Source: Phalacrocorax aristotelis (taxonomy: Eukaryota; Chordata; Aves; Suliformes; Phalacrocoracidae). From it: a DNA stretch of 64,000 nt. The position numbers were made by a program, and so were the translations under genes. Each line of letters opens with the position of its first letter. The first letter of the stretch is position 1. The stretch covers positions 102,923,799-102,987,798 of the forward strand of contig NC_134276.1 in assembly GCF_949628215.1 (NCBI RefSeq), given 5' to 3'. Of the stretch, positions 52,487 to 63,873 are shown piece by piece. The notes under the pieces are model-generated. The model saw only the letters and a program-made list of their open reading frames with translations, had not been told where the DNA came from and searched no databases.

Positions 52487-55400
52487 CTGCAAAAAGAGAA
52501 GCAGAAAAGAAAGAGATGAACATTCATACATAATACATAAATAATGATTCCGCTTAACACCACAGCTGTACAAATCTTGTTCATCGTATTCAGTAGCATC
52601 ATGAGGTTTTCTACCTACAATACACCATTTGTTTCCCTAAATTCACAAACTCAAGGTTAGGATGAAGTTTAGTTGCATTTGTATAATCGAACACTAAAGA
52701 ATGACTCTAACATTAATCTTAACTCTTTTGCTATGCTCACAGTTGTCAATCATCTGTGCAATCGCAATATTTCATTGATTATCACCTTATGAGGGAGCAC
52801 AAGAACTAAAGGAAATTCCTACTTAGGAACACTTTCAAAGATCCCATGGTAGCATGGGAATGACAAGCGTGTGTTTGCAAAGTCTACAAATCATTATCAG
52901 TTATAAAGCAAAGTTTGAAAGAAGAAAGAGAAAGCGAGCTGCTGTAGCAGGATACCAAGCCTTATACAGCTCTCAACAATGCTTTCAATCTATTCTCTGA
53001 AGTGGTCATTTATATCAAATCCATCACAAAAGGTTCTAAATATGCACTGCATTAATTATGTTACCAGTATTCTACTGAACAAACCAGCTAAAATGCTGCC
53101 TTACAAATAAATTAAATTCAGATTAGCCCTTGTAAACTGTGAGCCTGGTTTTAAACGACAACTTTATTCAGAAAGCTTTGTGTACTACCTATCCTAGGAG
53201 CTTCAGTGAGAAGATGATGCATATTAGGAAGACCACACACTGCTCAACATCAGTGTTCTGAGAGACAGAAGAAAGCACAGTGAAAAGTGGTTCTTGCTAC
53301 ATTTCAAAATACACCTATACTTATGTGTTGCCCTGTTCATTCCACAACAGGACCCCTACTAAGTACTAGCTGTGCCAAGCTGAGCTGGAAATTGCACACC
53401 TGCCTTTTTTAGAGACCATCCAGGCTGCTAGGTCAGGAGATGGTAGAAGCATTTGCTGCCTGCTACACTAAGACTTCCTCTAAAGATTGGGCTTGCATGT
53501 TCACCTCCTCTGAGTTTTAAAGGATGTCAAAACGGCTAGAGGATGCTCTTTCAGGTAACACAACGGGAGAACATTTCTGGTCTCACACAGCAGGGCAAAA
53601 GTACATTATCACATTGGGTAGACATGCATGCTCTCTGGAATGAAGGACTGTTAGCAGCACTTTTGCACACCCATAAAAGTTAAAATATTTGCTAATTGTA
53701 GAATTCTAGAAATTGATACTACCCATTTTTTCCATAGGAATTCCGGCACTTCGTTAAAACCTATACAACTAATCTTGGCATACCCATAAGACCACAGGAT
53801 AACAGATAAACACCTTTTCAGAATATTTTCTATTAATTTTTCTAAAAATACATCTGTTTAATGAATGAGAAAAATACATCTCGTCTTACCTCTATGTTCA
53901 AAGGAGGCTGGCATGACGGGAAGAACACGTATTTGATTTTGTTGTAGGCTTGATACAGGGCAAAAATAAGTGGTGTAGCCACCAGCAAGACGGCAACCAG
54001 TGCAGTTACAAATGTTGCTATAATGATCAGTGGTAAAATTTTATCTGAGGAAGTGAATAGTACCTATTCAGTCTACGTATTAATAAACAACAAAGATTAA
54101 AGAACAGATTATCTCCAAATCAGCTACAGTATTTATCATAACATTTCACATTTCCACAGTACTGTACCCAGCCACGATGAACATTACAAAAATGTTGCCA
54201 TTGCAATATCTTAGATAACCTTATTAAAAATACAGCGCAAAATATTTATTCAATTTAGGAACACAGGAATTGCAGAAGAATCAGAACCAAGATCCAGTTA
54301 TATGTCACTATTTGACAGCAAGACAAAAAGGCTGCACATAGCTACCATGAAGCACTTGATGTACAGAGATCTGTTGCGCTATTGCTTGTGTCCAGGGTCT
54401 AGCCTCAAGGAACATAACGTGTAATTTATAGAGCGCTCTCTTTTGTCAAGGCAGAGATATGGGAATAAGAATTCCCATGAGATATAGAGTAAGGATGGGC
54501 AATGACTGTAGTCAAGTTGGCTCATGGTTATTTGGCCAAGAAATTATTGGAGTGCCTAGACTTGCAGGGTCTTCAGGGGTCCAAAAGCAAGGAGTGTTTC
54601 TTGGACAGGAAAGGAACACCAATTTTAAGCTTCAGATGACTACAACGCAGCCAACAGAGAGAAAAAATGATCTTCCGATGAGCATCTATTCCTTTCAGAT
54701 ACTTATCTAAGGAGAAATCAATCCTAAGGCTATTCCAGTTATTTCCTACACTGTAGTCTAGACACTAGCTCAGCACAAGGTTTTAATTTCTTAGTATAGA
54801 AAGGAGAGAAGAATTTCACTTCAGTGCTCAAAGATGGTGTCATCACCTTGATAACACCAAGGTGAGTGGTGCAGTTGACTGGCCTGAGGGAAGAGACACC
54901 ATCCAGAGGGACCCTGACAGGCTTGAGGAGTGGGCCCACAAGAACCTCATGAAGTTCAACAAGGCCAAGTGCAAGGTCCCAGACCTGGATTGGAGCAATC
55001 CTCAATATCAACACAGGCTGTGGAGAGCAGCCCTGAGGAGAAGGACTTAGAATCACAGAATCATAGAATGTCCCGAGTTGGAAAGGACCCACAAGGATCA
55101 TCAAGTCCAACTCCTGTCCCTGCACAGGACAACCCCAAATTTACACCACATCTCTGAGGGCATTGTCCAAGTGCTTCTTGAACAGCATCAGGCTTGGTGC
55201 CGTGACTGCCTCCCTGGGGAGCCTGTTCCAGTGATCCACCACCCTCTGGGGGAAGAACCTTTTCCTCATATCCAACTTCAAACTCCCGGGGACATCTTCC
55301 TGCCATTCCCTTGGGTCCTGTCATTGGTCACCAGAGAGAAGAGATCAGTGCCTGCCCCTCCTCTTGGGATACCGGTTGGTGAAAAGCTGGACATGAAATG

Positions 55401-58400
55401 ACAATGTAAGCTCACAGCCCAGAAGTCCAACCCTATCCTGGGCTGCACCAAAAGAAGGGGTCAGTGGGTGGAGGGAGGTGATTCTGCCCCTCTACTCTGC
55501 TCTGGTGAGACCCCACCTGGAGTGCTGCATCCAGCTCTGGAGCCCTCAGCACAAGAAGGACAGGGACCTGTTGGAGTAGGTCCAGAGGAGGGCCACAAAA
55601 ATGGTCAGAGGGCTAGAGCACCTCTCCTAGGAAGAAAGGCTAAGAGAGTTGGGGTTGTTCAGCCTGGAGAAGGGAAGGCTCCAGGAAGACTTTATTGTGG
55701 CCTTCCAATATTGAAAAGGGACTTATATGAAAGATGGAGAGACTTTTTACCAAAGCCTGTAGCAACAGGACAAGGGTCAACAACTTTAAACCGGAACACA
55801 GTAGGTTTAGACTGGATGTAAGGAAGAAATTCCTTATGATGAGGGTGGTGAGACACTGGAACAGGTTGCCCAGAGAAGTTGCGATGTCCCATCATTGAGA
55901 AGTGTTCAAGGTCAGGTTGGACAGGGCTTTTGAGCAACCTCACCTAGTAAAAGATGGCCCTGCCCATGGGAGAGGGATTGGATTAGGTGATCTTTGAAGG
56001 TGCCTTCCAACCCAAACCATTCTATAAGTCTATGGTCCTGCATTCCCATATTAACCCAGAAACTGTGGAAAGCCTTCTAACAGGATAGGCTCAGTTCCAA
56101 GTCATAAATTGGGACATTATGGTAGCAGGAGTTTACATGACAGAATCCAGCTTTTGACAGTAAGGTATTGTAGTCAAAGAAACGTTTTATCTGTATAGGC
56201 ATAAGCTATTCAGTGCTTAAGTTTGAGAGTCTTGCAAGCTTCCTTCTCCCCTCTACTATTCTGCTTTGCAACATATTCTCTGGCACTATCTCTTACAAAC
56301 AAACAAACTGAAGGGAGTTTGAATATACTAAAATGAATACATACCAGGAGACACTTCACAAGGAATGAAGATGTGACAATTGGGTCTTTTTATCTCTATT
56401 TCCAGTTAGTATGAATGTTCAAAGAATGAAAGATTTCCATACTGAGATATAAGAACGTATGGGAAGTACAGGGCATGACCTGTATGACTGCATCTCTCTC
56501 TAGAGTCTTGAATATACTGCTTGGCCTTAAACAGGCTCATTATAATGGAAGGATATAGGGAAGACTAATAACTAACTAGTAAAATAGATTAAAGAATTTC
56601 TCTTACAGAGGTAAAAAAATGTAACATTTGTTTCTTTTTAGGCTGGATAAAGACAAAGCAGCGAGGACTACAACATAAATGGATCCTAAGAGCTTAAGAT
56701 GTGAGAAAGTAGCATTACTATTATTACATTTTCTTAGCTTTAAGTCAGTTTGGATATTTAGTAATTTTTCTAGTGTTACAGCCTGTTAATAGAAGATAAT
56801 TGGTCAAATGATATTCAACAGACAACTTGCTCTTATTTTCTGAGTAAGTGTAATCCATCTACAAATGTATTCTCATTTTGCACAAAGGTGAGATTTCAGC
56901 TATAACGAGTCTGATTATCTGTCTCCTCACACTTTAGCACAGGACTTTTAAAAATTTAATTAATTTACAGAAGAATTAAGACAATTTCAAGAATAAAATA
57001 TTCTCGAAAACATACCATTTAGTGATTCCTTGCACCCTCCTAAAAATACCTTGAAAGAACTGGAAATTAAAGCTTGCCTATTAACAAGTCTTTGTACAGA
57101 AGTAAGTTTAATTCACTATCATTACAGTTATTAATCTGAGAATTCCTAAACTGAGTTGTGTCATGGTATAACCAGAATATAATTTTGATCAGGTCAGAAC
57201 AGAAGCAGTTTATTAGTTTAGCTATAGGAAAGAACACAGAGCAGCAAAGTGACAGACTGCTGATACGGATCTCTGCCCGACTTGGTGCCAACTCTGTAAG
57301 GCCATTAGGTCATGCTGCAAATATTTTTTAACTAGTAAGACCTGCAAAGGCCTATGAAGGGCTAACAATTCTACTTCCAGAGGTGTAACAATTCCCCAGC
57401 TCTTCCTACCTCCAGGTGTTTTGATGCATTCCTCTCTGCTGTAATGACTGCTTTTGTTGTAAGCTTGTGAGAATGCTTGTACTTTTACACAGTACAAAGT
57501 TGAGGGTGTTAGACCAGAGACTGTCCCTATTGTCTGTTTTATTGCTTTCATTTTGACTTCCTCCTGAAAAAGGAAAATTGGAAGAATAAGATGTACATTA
57601 ATAGTACAAGAGTCATTCAAATAGATTAGAATTTTGGCCTCTGCTAAACAAGTAATTCTGTAAGAAACTAGATACTATTCTGCACTTGGATTAAATAAAT
57701 AAAAAACCACACAATTCTCTCCTTAGCAAACACACTCAGGAAACACTAATTGGCAATAACCAACTGCTTTCGCCATACTGAAATTTTACAGTTCAAAGCT
57801 GTGTGCAATATGAAACTTCCTTCTGTTGCAGTTTTCTTCTCTCCTTCCATGCATTTACACATACACCTGTACCAATTACTGTAAAATATTTTACTATAAG
57901 AAGCATTTAAAGAACATGGAAAGATCCATTAAAACATGAACATTAGGACAAACTAGAACGTTAGGACAAAACATGAAAAGCATGCAAGACTTCCTTGTTT
58001 TATGATACATATAGCCATAAAACTGCAAATACAGAAAGAAAAGAATTTGAGGGGCCAGAAGCTACACTGATTTAGACAGTGCAGAGTTGTACCATAAGAA
58101 AGGTGGCACCACGAGAACCCTACAACTTCTATTCAAAAGTGAGCCATTTAGCAGCTTGTAAAAAACTCAGTGCAATTCTGCAAATCACGACATATAGCCA
58201 CATCAGTGGAAAAAGATTAAAATCTCCATTACCTTGTGATAAAAGTTGTCTTGACCAGCTTTTAAAAAAAAATTCTTTCCCCCCAAAAATACCCCAAGTT
58301 GATTGCACAATTGATACACCCTCATTGTGCCTTTTTGAAAATAAGCCTCTTAAACACCGAGTCTGTGTTCTCCTCAAGTTGTAACAAATTTTATATACTG

Positions 58401-61400
58401 TTTTAAGGATTTAACTAGTTCATACCTCATTATTTGATGAATGCTTCCAATACAGAATCCAGTAAGACAAGTCATAATGGTCCCTCATGGCTTTGTTCTC
58501 AGGTCCTCCTGGAGGAGAAATCTGGATATGGAGCAAAACATCACTGATGTCCACCTTTACACCAGGAGGGCCAATTTCATCTTAAGACATTAAAAAAAAA
58601 AAAAGAGGAAAAAAAGTAAGACTGAAAGAATACAAATAAAAATATTGCACAACATACTATAATTTAAATCTATGACATTTTTTAAGAAATATATTCTGAG
58701 AAGTCCAACTTGACTAATAGCTCTATTCAGAATCTCAAGGCCTGAAAAATATTTTAATTATGTTCTCTTTCCAAATTCATATGTTGCTTCTGCAAGTTTC
58801 AGTGATATGAAATACACACAGTGGGATTAACTCTGTGCAAGTCAAAGTGAAACGACTTAGCACTTCTTAATCTCATCAGGGTATGAACCCTCTTTCACAG
58901 TTACAGTACGGTTGAAAAGTGAGAAGCATTACAGGTTTTGTTTTCTTTTGTTGAGTTATTTACCTAGGTGTCCTGGCTTTGTCTGGGATATAGTTAGTTT
59001 TCTTCATAGTAACTACTACAAGGCTGTTTTGGATTTGTGCTAAAAACAGTGTTGATAATGCGGAGGTATTTTAGTTGCTGCTAAGTAATGCTTACACTAG
59101 TCAAGGACTTTTCCAGTCCTTTCCACTTTTCCATGATCTGCCGGGTGCACAAGAAGCTGGGAGGGGGCACAGCCAGGACAGCTGATCCAAACTGACCAAA
59201 GGGATATTCCGTAGCATATGATGTCATGCTCAGCACAGAAAGCTGGGGGAGGAGGAGGAAGGGGGGACTTCCGGAGTGATGATGTTTGTCTTCCCAAGTA
59301 ACCATCACGCGTGATGGAGCTCTGCTTTCCTGGAGATGGCTGAGGACCTGCCTGCCCATGGGAGTGGTGAATGAATTCCTTGTTTTGCTTTGCTTGTGTG
59401 CACAGCTTTTGCTTTACCTGTTAAACTGTCTTTATCTCAACCCATGAGTTTTCTCATTTTTACTCTCCTGATTCTCTTTCCCATCCCACTGGGAGGCGGG
59501 GAGCGAATAAGCAGCTGGGTGGTGCTTGGTTGCTGACTAGGGCTAAACCATGACACTGGGTCACTCTTATCTTATTAAAGAATTATCTAATTACCAAGAG
59601 CTTGGACAATGGAAAGCTGATATGTAGAACAGCTATTGACTCCATCTTCAATATAGAAGGCAATGGAATATTACCCCATATGTTAGATAAAAAAGTTATC
59701 AATCATAAACATCAAGAATTGTTTGAAGTCAAACATTTTTAGTAAGGTCGTGTTTCTCACAAAATCAAAAAAGTGCAACAAAGATAAAAATAAGTGCCAT
59801 TTCACTCTGGAGAGTGTTACGTATTTTTGACTTAGATGTCACTATCATTTAAGACCGCTTTTTCATTAAGCTCTTCAGGGTTGTATGTCAATGTAATACT
59901 GCTTCAGCACAAAATTCAGGGGTGCACTGTGCAGGTGTAGAGAGGAGGAGGAGATGAGAGTAGATGCAGAAGAAGATAGAGGCGGAGGATTCCAAAATTA
60001 TTTGATTTTGGCATCATTTTTCTGAGACACCAAGAAGTGCTCTGTCAATGGCAAAAGTCAGACTAGAAGTATTTCTAGTACAATCTCACACAGTGATTAA
60101 TGTAGTATACAGTGAGATTATAAAATGCCACATAATGCTTTGTGGTTTAATTTTGTAAAGCAAATGATACGATTAAATATAGTGAAATACTGGCTGTGCT
60201 AAATAGAGAAGGCAATGGAAAAACTCCTGTTTAACTTGATGAGGCTAGGATTCCCAACACAGTTTCTGTAGGGCAATTATGCATTACCTTTCATTAATGT
60301 AGCAAGTTTTTTTCTGCAAATAATAGCATTAGGTACAAGCCTGTTGAGAAATTAAAATTTAAGAAAACACATTTGCTTACTTATTCTCAGAGGATCCACT
60401 TTTACTTCATTAGATAAACACGATTTATTATATTCATTCATGGCCTGCACACGGAGATAATAAAATCCATCAATATTGATGACAGATGAGAAATTGCATT
60501 GTGTATCAGTGATGTTTTCACATCCGGGTACATTGAGCCACTTCTCAGAGTAATCTTCATAATATGCCTTTAGATACCCACTGCAAGAGATATTTTAATA
60601 GTTTTTGATGTGAGATCCTTGAGCTCAAAAAAAAAAAAAGCAAAGTCTCTTCACTTCTGCTACATAGGTTTTTTTACTTTTGGAAGAATGGGCCTCTTAG
60701 AACACTTTTCTCATTTATAACTGAAGCAATGAAGGTAACTGCATCAGGAAATACAAATTCGTGCTTGAATTTTTCTACTGAGGCTTGATTATGGATTTTA
60801 AAAATATCTAAAACAAATACAACTTAAGATTTTTCACATAGTTCTATTAAGTCAATTATTTTTCAATCATGTCAAAGGAATTCCAAAAGAATGCTAGAGG
60901 TATCTCTCCTCTTCACTTAGATGCTGGCCACAATAGTTGCCCAATAACTGGATATTAAGATACGGGTTTATAAACACGATGGGATTTTTTCCATGTTGGG
61001 ATCTGACCAGAAGCAATTAAATATATTGACAACTGAAACCGCGAACGCCTCCATTTTTGCTCACCCCTAGTCATCTCATTCCCTCATATTCAAAAAGATA
61101 GGAAGCAATGCAAACTTCACATCTTTTAAAAACATTACTTAGCATATATTCAGTAGTCCATTCCATCAGGTATTCAACACTTCTTTTAAAAGAGGCCTAG
61201 TACCCTGAAATTCTAGGATACGATGTTATATGCAATCCTTTTAAAAGCCACACTGTGTCCAGATGAGGTATGCAATATTTCAATGAACACATTAAACCAC
61301 TTTTGCTAAGTATTTCACTTTAACTTGTAATAACTTTTTGAAAATACAATGGATGGCATTTAGAATGACATAACATTATTAACAAGGTATGGAAATAGTT

Positions 61401-63873
61401 TAACTCACAGGAGATACTGTACATTGTAGCTCACATATTGTTTATACTGATTATTCCAATGCAGATGAAATTTCATATTCAAAGCAAGAATGCTCACATT
61501 TGTCGCACAGAAGGGGTCACTCACTGGTCAAAATGAAAAGGAAACCCAGTTACTGAAAAGCTTTATGTTATGTTCAGCAGTTTTTCACTGAACAGGCATT
61601 TCTCATGTAATGGTCAAGGTACACTTTCAATGATTAAAAAAATTGTCTGTTTTCATTATAAGGATGGTAAATCAAAGTGTGATATATACAGCATATTAAG
61701 CCTTTAGTAAAAAAAACCAGTTAAAAGTCAATTCAGAAAAAAATAAGTACAGAAACACTGAAATTAGTAGAAATAAACTAGTTCAGCAATAACTCTGAGG
61801 AAAAACATGTAAAATACATGAGTAAAAGTAATTTTGATGCACCATCCGTTCAATCTGTTTGACTTCCTACACTCCCATGCTTTTGTTTTTTTCCTGAAAT
61901 ACACATGTGAAAGTACTTAAACTGACATCTGAACAGCACACAAAAGAATTTAAATTTAGACATGCAAAACAAGCAACTGGTGGCAAACTGCCACTAGCCC
62001 ATTCTTCAGATTCTATAAGAATAAATTCACCAAGGCTTGCATAAAACCAATATTTGTTTAAGCTTAGCTCAACTTTATATGCATTCATTTAGTGCCAAGT
62101 ATACAAAAGGCTTTTGTTTTGCCTACATACACATCCCTTTCCCCCAATTCAAAGTCACAAAGTAAAAAATATGCAGTTTTCCAAAATACAGAAAGTAATT
62201 TTTGTAATCCAAATTAATGGACAGGATTTGCCTCACAGCAAAAACTTTTTTTTGTATTATTAACACTAATATTGATACGCAACATATTTTATATTGATTT
62301 AAAATAGAAAATGTACTTAACTGTCAAGACTGCTGTTATACCAAAATGAGTAGGAACTTGGCACTTCTGCCTATTTCTATTGCTTTAGAACAATTTACTT
62401 TCCAAGAGTTTAAACTTGAGTAATCACTTTAAGATAAAACAACTTTACTCTGTACCTTTACGGGTAGTTTTTATACAATGAATGGGACTGAATAAGCCTT
62501 CTTGCGTGTCCAAATAAAGAGTTGCTTGAACTTTGAAACAATAGGTAGTGTGCGGTGCAAGGTCATCAATTATGTCATTAGGAAAAATACTTAGACTTCT
62601 GAACTGTAAGAAACAATTGCAAACAGCATATGAGGATAACTGTTCTTCCTGATGAGCTGATTTTTTAAAGTACCTCTTTTCTTCCCCAGGTTTCAGCCCA
62701 TTTATATAATATGCCAAAAATGCTAAACTAGGGAATGAGGGACAACATACAAGCTGAATAAATGCTAAAGGGAAGTTTCCAACTTAGCCACGTGATTAAG
62801 AGGAAGGAACATGTTGTGCTCCTCTAACACATGAAAGCAGGGAGGGACTGCAGCACTGCTCTACATGACACAGCTCACCACACAAATATTCAGGCACTCA
62901 GAAACAAAATAGTACACTTCCGTCCCTCACTTCATTGAATGAACACCCCCCCACCCCCGCTACCTCCCTACTTTTGGTTTACCAGAATTTTCAGTGACTG
63001 ACCTTTGCACACAGCTTGTACTTAACTTAAAGCTTTTTCCCCTTTTTTCTGATGTGTAATGGTTATGACTAGGTCTTCCAAATGACCACAGATATCTCTT
63101 CAATTCCTACCCTAAACTAGCTGGCACCTGTTCCCCTAAAAGTATTTTAAAAAAAAAAAAAAGACAGACAATTTCTACCTCGGTCTTTACAGAATAGCTG
63201 TATCTGCTGTGCAAGATGTGCATTACGGCTTGGAAACTTAGTTCACAATTACAAGACCTCAAAATAGTTCCTAAAAACCCCAACCTAAAGTATAAACCCA
63301 AAGAACTTAGTTAATGACACAGGACAGTGTACCAACACCTGTAGTCAAGCTATATGGTCTCAGCAAGACCTGTACATGCTTCTTCCCACTGCCTTGAACT
63401 CTTTCCCTTTCCTGTTCCTGCTGGTTGAGGGCAGCTCCTGCTCAAACACATCTGAGATGCTTTCACCTTCTTCCTCATGCATCGGAAAGTGGCTCCAGCA
63501 TTTAACAAAAAACCAAACTCTTATCACAACATATCTAATACAATCCTCTAGTAAAAACAAAACCAAAAAAAAGAACCCCCCCTCCCAGTTTTTAAACTGC
63601 ATAGCAACAGTTATACACAGTTACATTATTAAACAATTCCATTCTAGAGCATGAAGCAATTAAAGTACATCTCTGACAGTTATGTTAAAGTTAAAAAGAA
63701 AAAAAGTGATCATACCTCTGCATTTGATGAATTTTCCCAGAAAACCAGATTATATTTAAAACTTGTTTCATCTATCCACATTTTTTGGACCTGATTTGCT
63801 TCTGGAGGAGAAACCTTAATTTTTATTACTCCATTTGTGGACTGCAACTTTAATCCTGGGGGACCAATCTGAG
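52259..63873 (-). CDS. IFNAR1: IFNAR1, interferon alpha/beta receptor 1 (5' part outside window)
   Basis: IFNAR1 is the TYK2-binding chain of the type I interferon receptor. Eight coding exons are present on the minus strand: 63873-63716, 62603-62456, 61523-61409, 60580-60381, 58580-58426, 57563-57410, 54044-53890 and 52486-52259. All have GT-AG sites with consistent phases. They give 436 whole codons of protein plus a shared first codon. Visible order: second subdomain (start [14 protein letters not shown]), third, fourth ([14 protein letters not shown]), a membrane helix ([20 protein letters not shown] onwards), then a 90-residue tail. The tail ends with [20 protein letters not shown], close to human SSQTSQDSGNYSNEDESESK, which settles the identity over IFNAR2 and IL10RB. 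The signal peptide and first subdomain are to the right of the window. Sequons are seen at ENSS, TNVS, ENIT, CNFS and YNKS. Confidence 0.96.
52487..53889. other. IFNAR1 last intron
   Basis: Unique AT-rich intron, 1.4 kb. No exon or repeat is recognised. Confidence 0.5.
53890..54044 (-). CDS. IFNAR1: IFNAR1 transmembrane exon
   Basis: Acceptor CTTCCTCAG, donor GTAAGA. Encodes [20 protein letters not shown] and the end of the helix, then [23 protein letters not shown] (53920-53931) aligns with human Tyr466-Val-Phe-Phe, the tyrosine-based endocytic motif masked by TYK2. Confidence 0.96.
54850..55049 (+). mobile_element. CR1 LINE, 5' segment of an interrupted copy
   Basis: Plus-strand CR1 reverse transcriptase region: the frame encodes [20 protein letters not shown] and [17 protein letters not shown], diverged forms of the CR1 block before the C-terminal end. 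It is cut at GAGGAGAAGGACTTAG (about 55049) and resumes after the nested element at about 55362. Confidence 0.88.
55050..55361 (-). mobile_element. CR1 LINE inserted into another CR1
   Basis: A minus-strand CR1 3' end of another subfamily: on the plus strand it begins AATCACAGAATCATAGAATG and continues with AAGTCCAACTCCTGTCCCTG. The element on either side is a plus-strand CR1 whose sequence joins up when this block is removed. Only the last 310 bases of the inserted copy are present. Ends are accurate to about 10 bases. Confidence 0.88.
55362..56030 (+). mobile_element. CR1 LINE, 3' segment of an interrupted copy
   Basis: It resumes the plus-strand CR1 (GGTTGGTGAAAAGCTGGACA), then GACCCCACCTGGAGTGCTGC and GCCTGGAGAAGGGAAGGCTC. 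The 3' UTR ends with CCAACCCAAACCATTCTATA AGTCTATGG at about 56030, the octamer-type end. Stops are present, so it is not active. Confidence 0.92.
57410..57563 (-). CDS. IFNAR1: IFNAR1 exon, end of fourth subdomain
   Basis: Acceptor CTTTTTCAG, donor GTAGGA. Encodes [20 protein letters not shown] then [13 protein letters not shown] and ends ECIKTPG. The YCVKVQA and C...KT patterns are those of the second half of a class II cytokine receptor subdomain. Confidence 0.95.
57564..58425. other. IFNAR1 intron
   Basis: Unique intron, nothing recognised. The 101-codon plus-strand frame at 58079-58384 has no recognisable domain and lies antisense to the gene. Confidence 0.5.
58426..58580 (-). CDS. IFNAR1: IFNAR1 exon, start of fourth subdomain
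   Basis: Acceptor TGTCTTAAG, donor GTATGA. Encodes [20 protein letters not shown] then [11 protein letters not shown] and ends [13 protein letters not shown] at the start and the [10 protein letters not shown] pattern repeat the layout of the 63.7-kb exon, as expected for duplicated subdomains. Confidence 0.95.
58969..59555 (+). mobile_element. Solo LTR of an avian endogenous retrovirus, antisense to IFNAR1
   Basis: It begins TGTCCTGGCTTTGTCTGGGA and ends GGGCTAAACCATGACA, with the same family order as the 9.2-kb LTR but on the plus strand. This includes the TTAAACTGTCTTTATCTCAA poly(A) region at about 59420-59440 and the CCCACTGGGAGGCGGGG tract. The bases before (CTAGG) and after (CTGGG) are a 4-of-5 match, a probable decayed 5-bp target duplication. 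The TATA region is degraded to CAGCACAGAAAGCTGGGGG. It lies in an IFNAR1 intron. Confidence 0.9.
59556..60380. other. IFNAR1 intron, remainder
   Basis: Unique AT-rich intron beyond the LTR. No features recognised. Confidence 0.45.
60381..60580 (-). CDS. IFNAR1: IFNAR1 exon, second half of third subdomain
   Basis: Acceptor CTCTTGCAG, donor GTAAGC. Encodes [20 protein letters not shown] then [12 protein letters not shown] and ends [21 protein letters not shown] matches the position of human CENVKTTQCVF, and YYLRVQA that of human YLLRVQA. Confidence 0.96.
60581..61408. other. IFNAR1 intron
   Basis: Unique AT-rich intron. Nothing is recognised. Confidence 0.45.
61409..61523 (-). CDS. IFNAR1: IFNAR1 exon, first half of third subdomain
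   Basis: Acceptor TTTGACCAG, donor GTGAGT. Encodes [20 protein letters not shown] then [17 protein letters not shown]. The LHWNN...YNVQYL pattern aligns with human LKWDYTYANMTFQVQWL. Confidence 0.93.
61524..62455. other. IFNAR1 intron
   Basis: Unique AT-rich intron. Nothing is recognised. Confidence 0.45.
62456..62603 (-). CDS. IFNAR1: IFNAR1 exon, end of second subdomain
   Basis: Acceptor GTTTCTTACAG, donor GTACAG. Encodes [20 protein letters not shown] then YCFKVQATL and ends [10 protein letters not shown]. It aligns with human LSPETTYCLKVKAALL and SPVHCIKTT. Confidence 0.95.
62604..63715. other. IFNAR1 intron
   Basis: Unique intron. A run of C lies at about 62946-62957 and A-runs at about 63150. 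No exon is recognised. Confidence 0.45.
63716..63873 (-). CDS. IFNAR1: IFNAR1 exon, start of second subdomain (first exon visible)
   Basis: Acceptor AATATTTGCAG, donor GTATGA. Encodes [20 protein letters not shown] then [15 protein letters not shown] and ends [10 protein letters not shown]. It aligns with human KIGPPEVRLEAEDKAIVIHI and ENSS with human KNSS. The first codon is shared (phase 1) with an exon outside the window. Confidence 0.95.

Larger units (their letters stand above)
54045..57409. other. IFNAR1 intron with nested CR1 elements
   Basis: A 3.4-kb intron. It contains a plus-strand CR1 interrupted by a minus-strand CR1 (54850-56030). The rest is unique AT-rich sequence. Confidence 0.6.

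Noticed and set aside
55078-55821. Plus-strand frames of 107 and 117 codons
   Set aside because: They fall inside the nested CR1 pair and are non-coding UTR or antisense readings, or decayed reverse transcriptase.
62604-62717. Extension of the IFNAR1 exon upstream through an open frame
   Set aside because: The frame stays open, but a good acceptor (TTACAG) at 62604-62609 and phase agreement with the 63.7-kb exon place the exon end at 62603.
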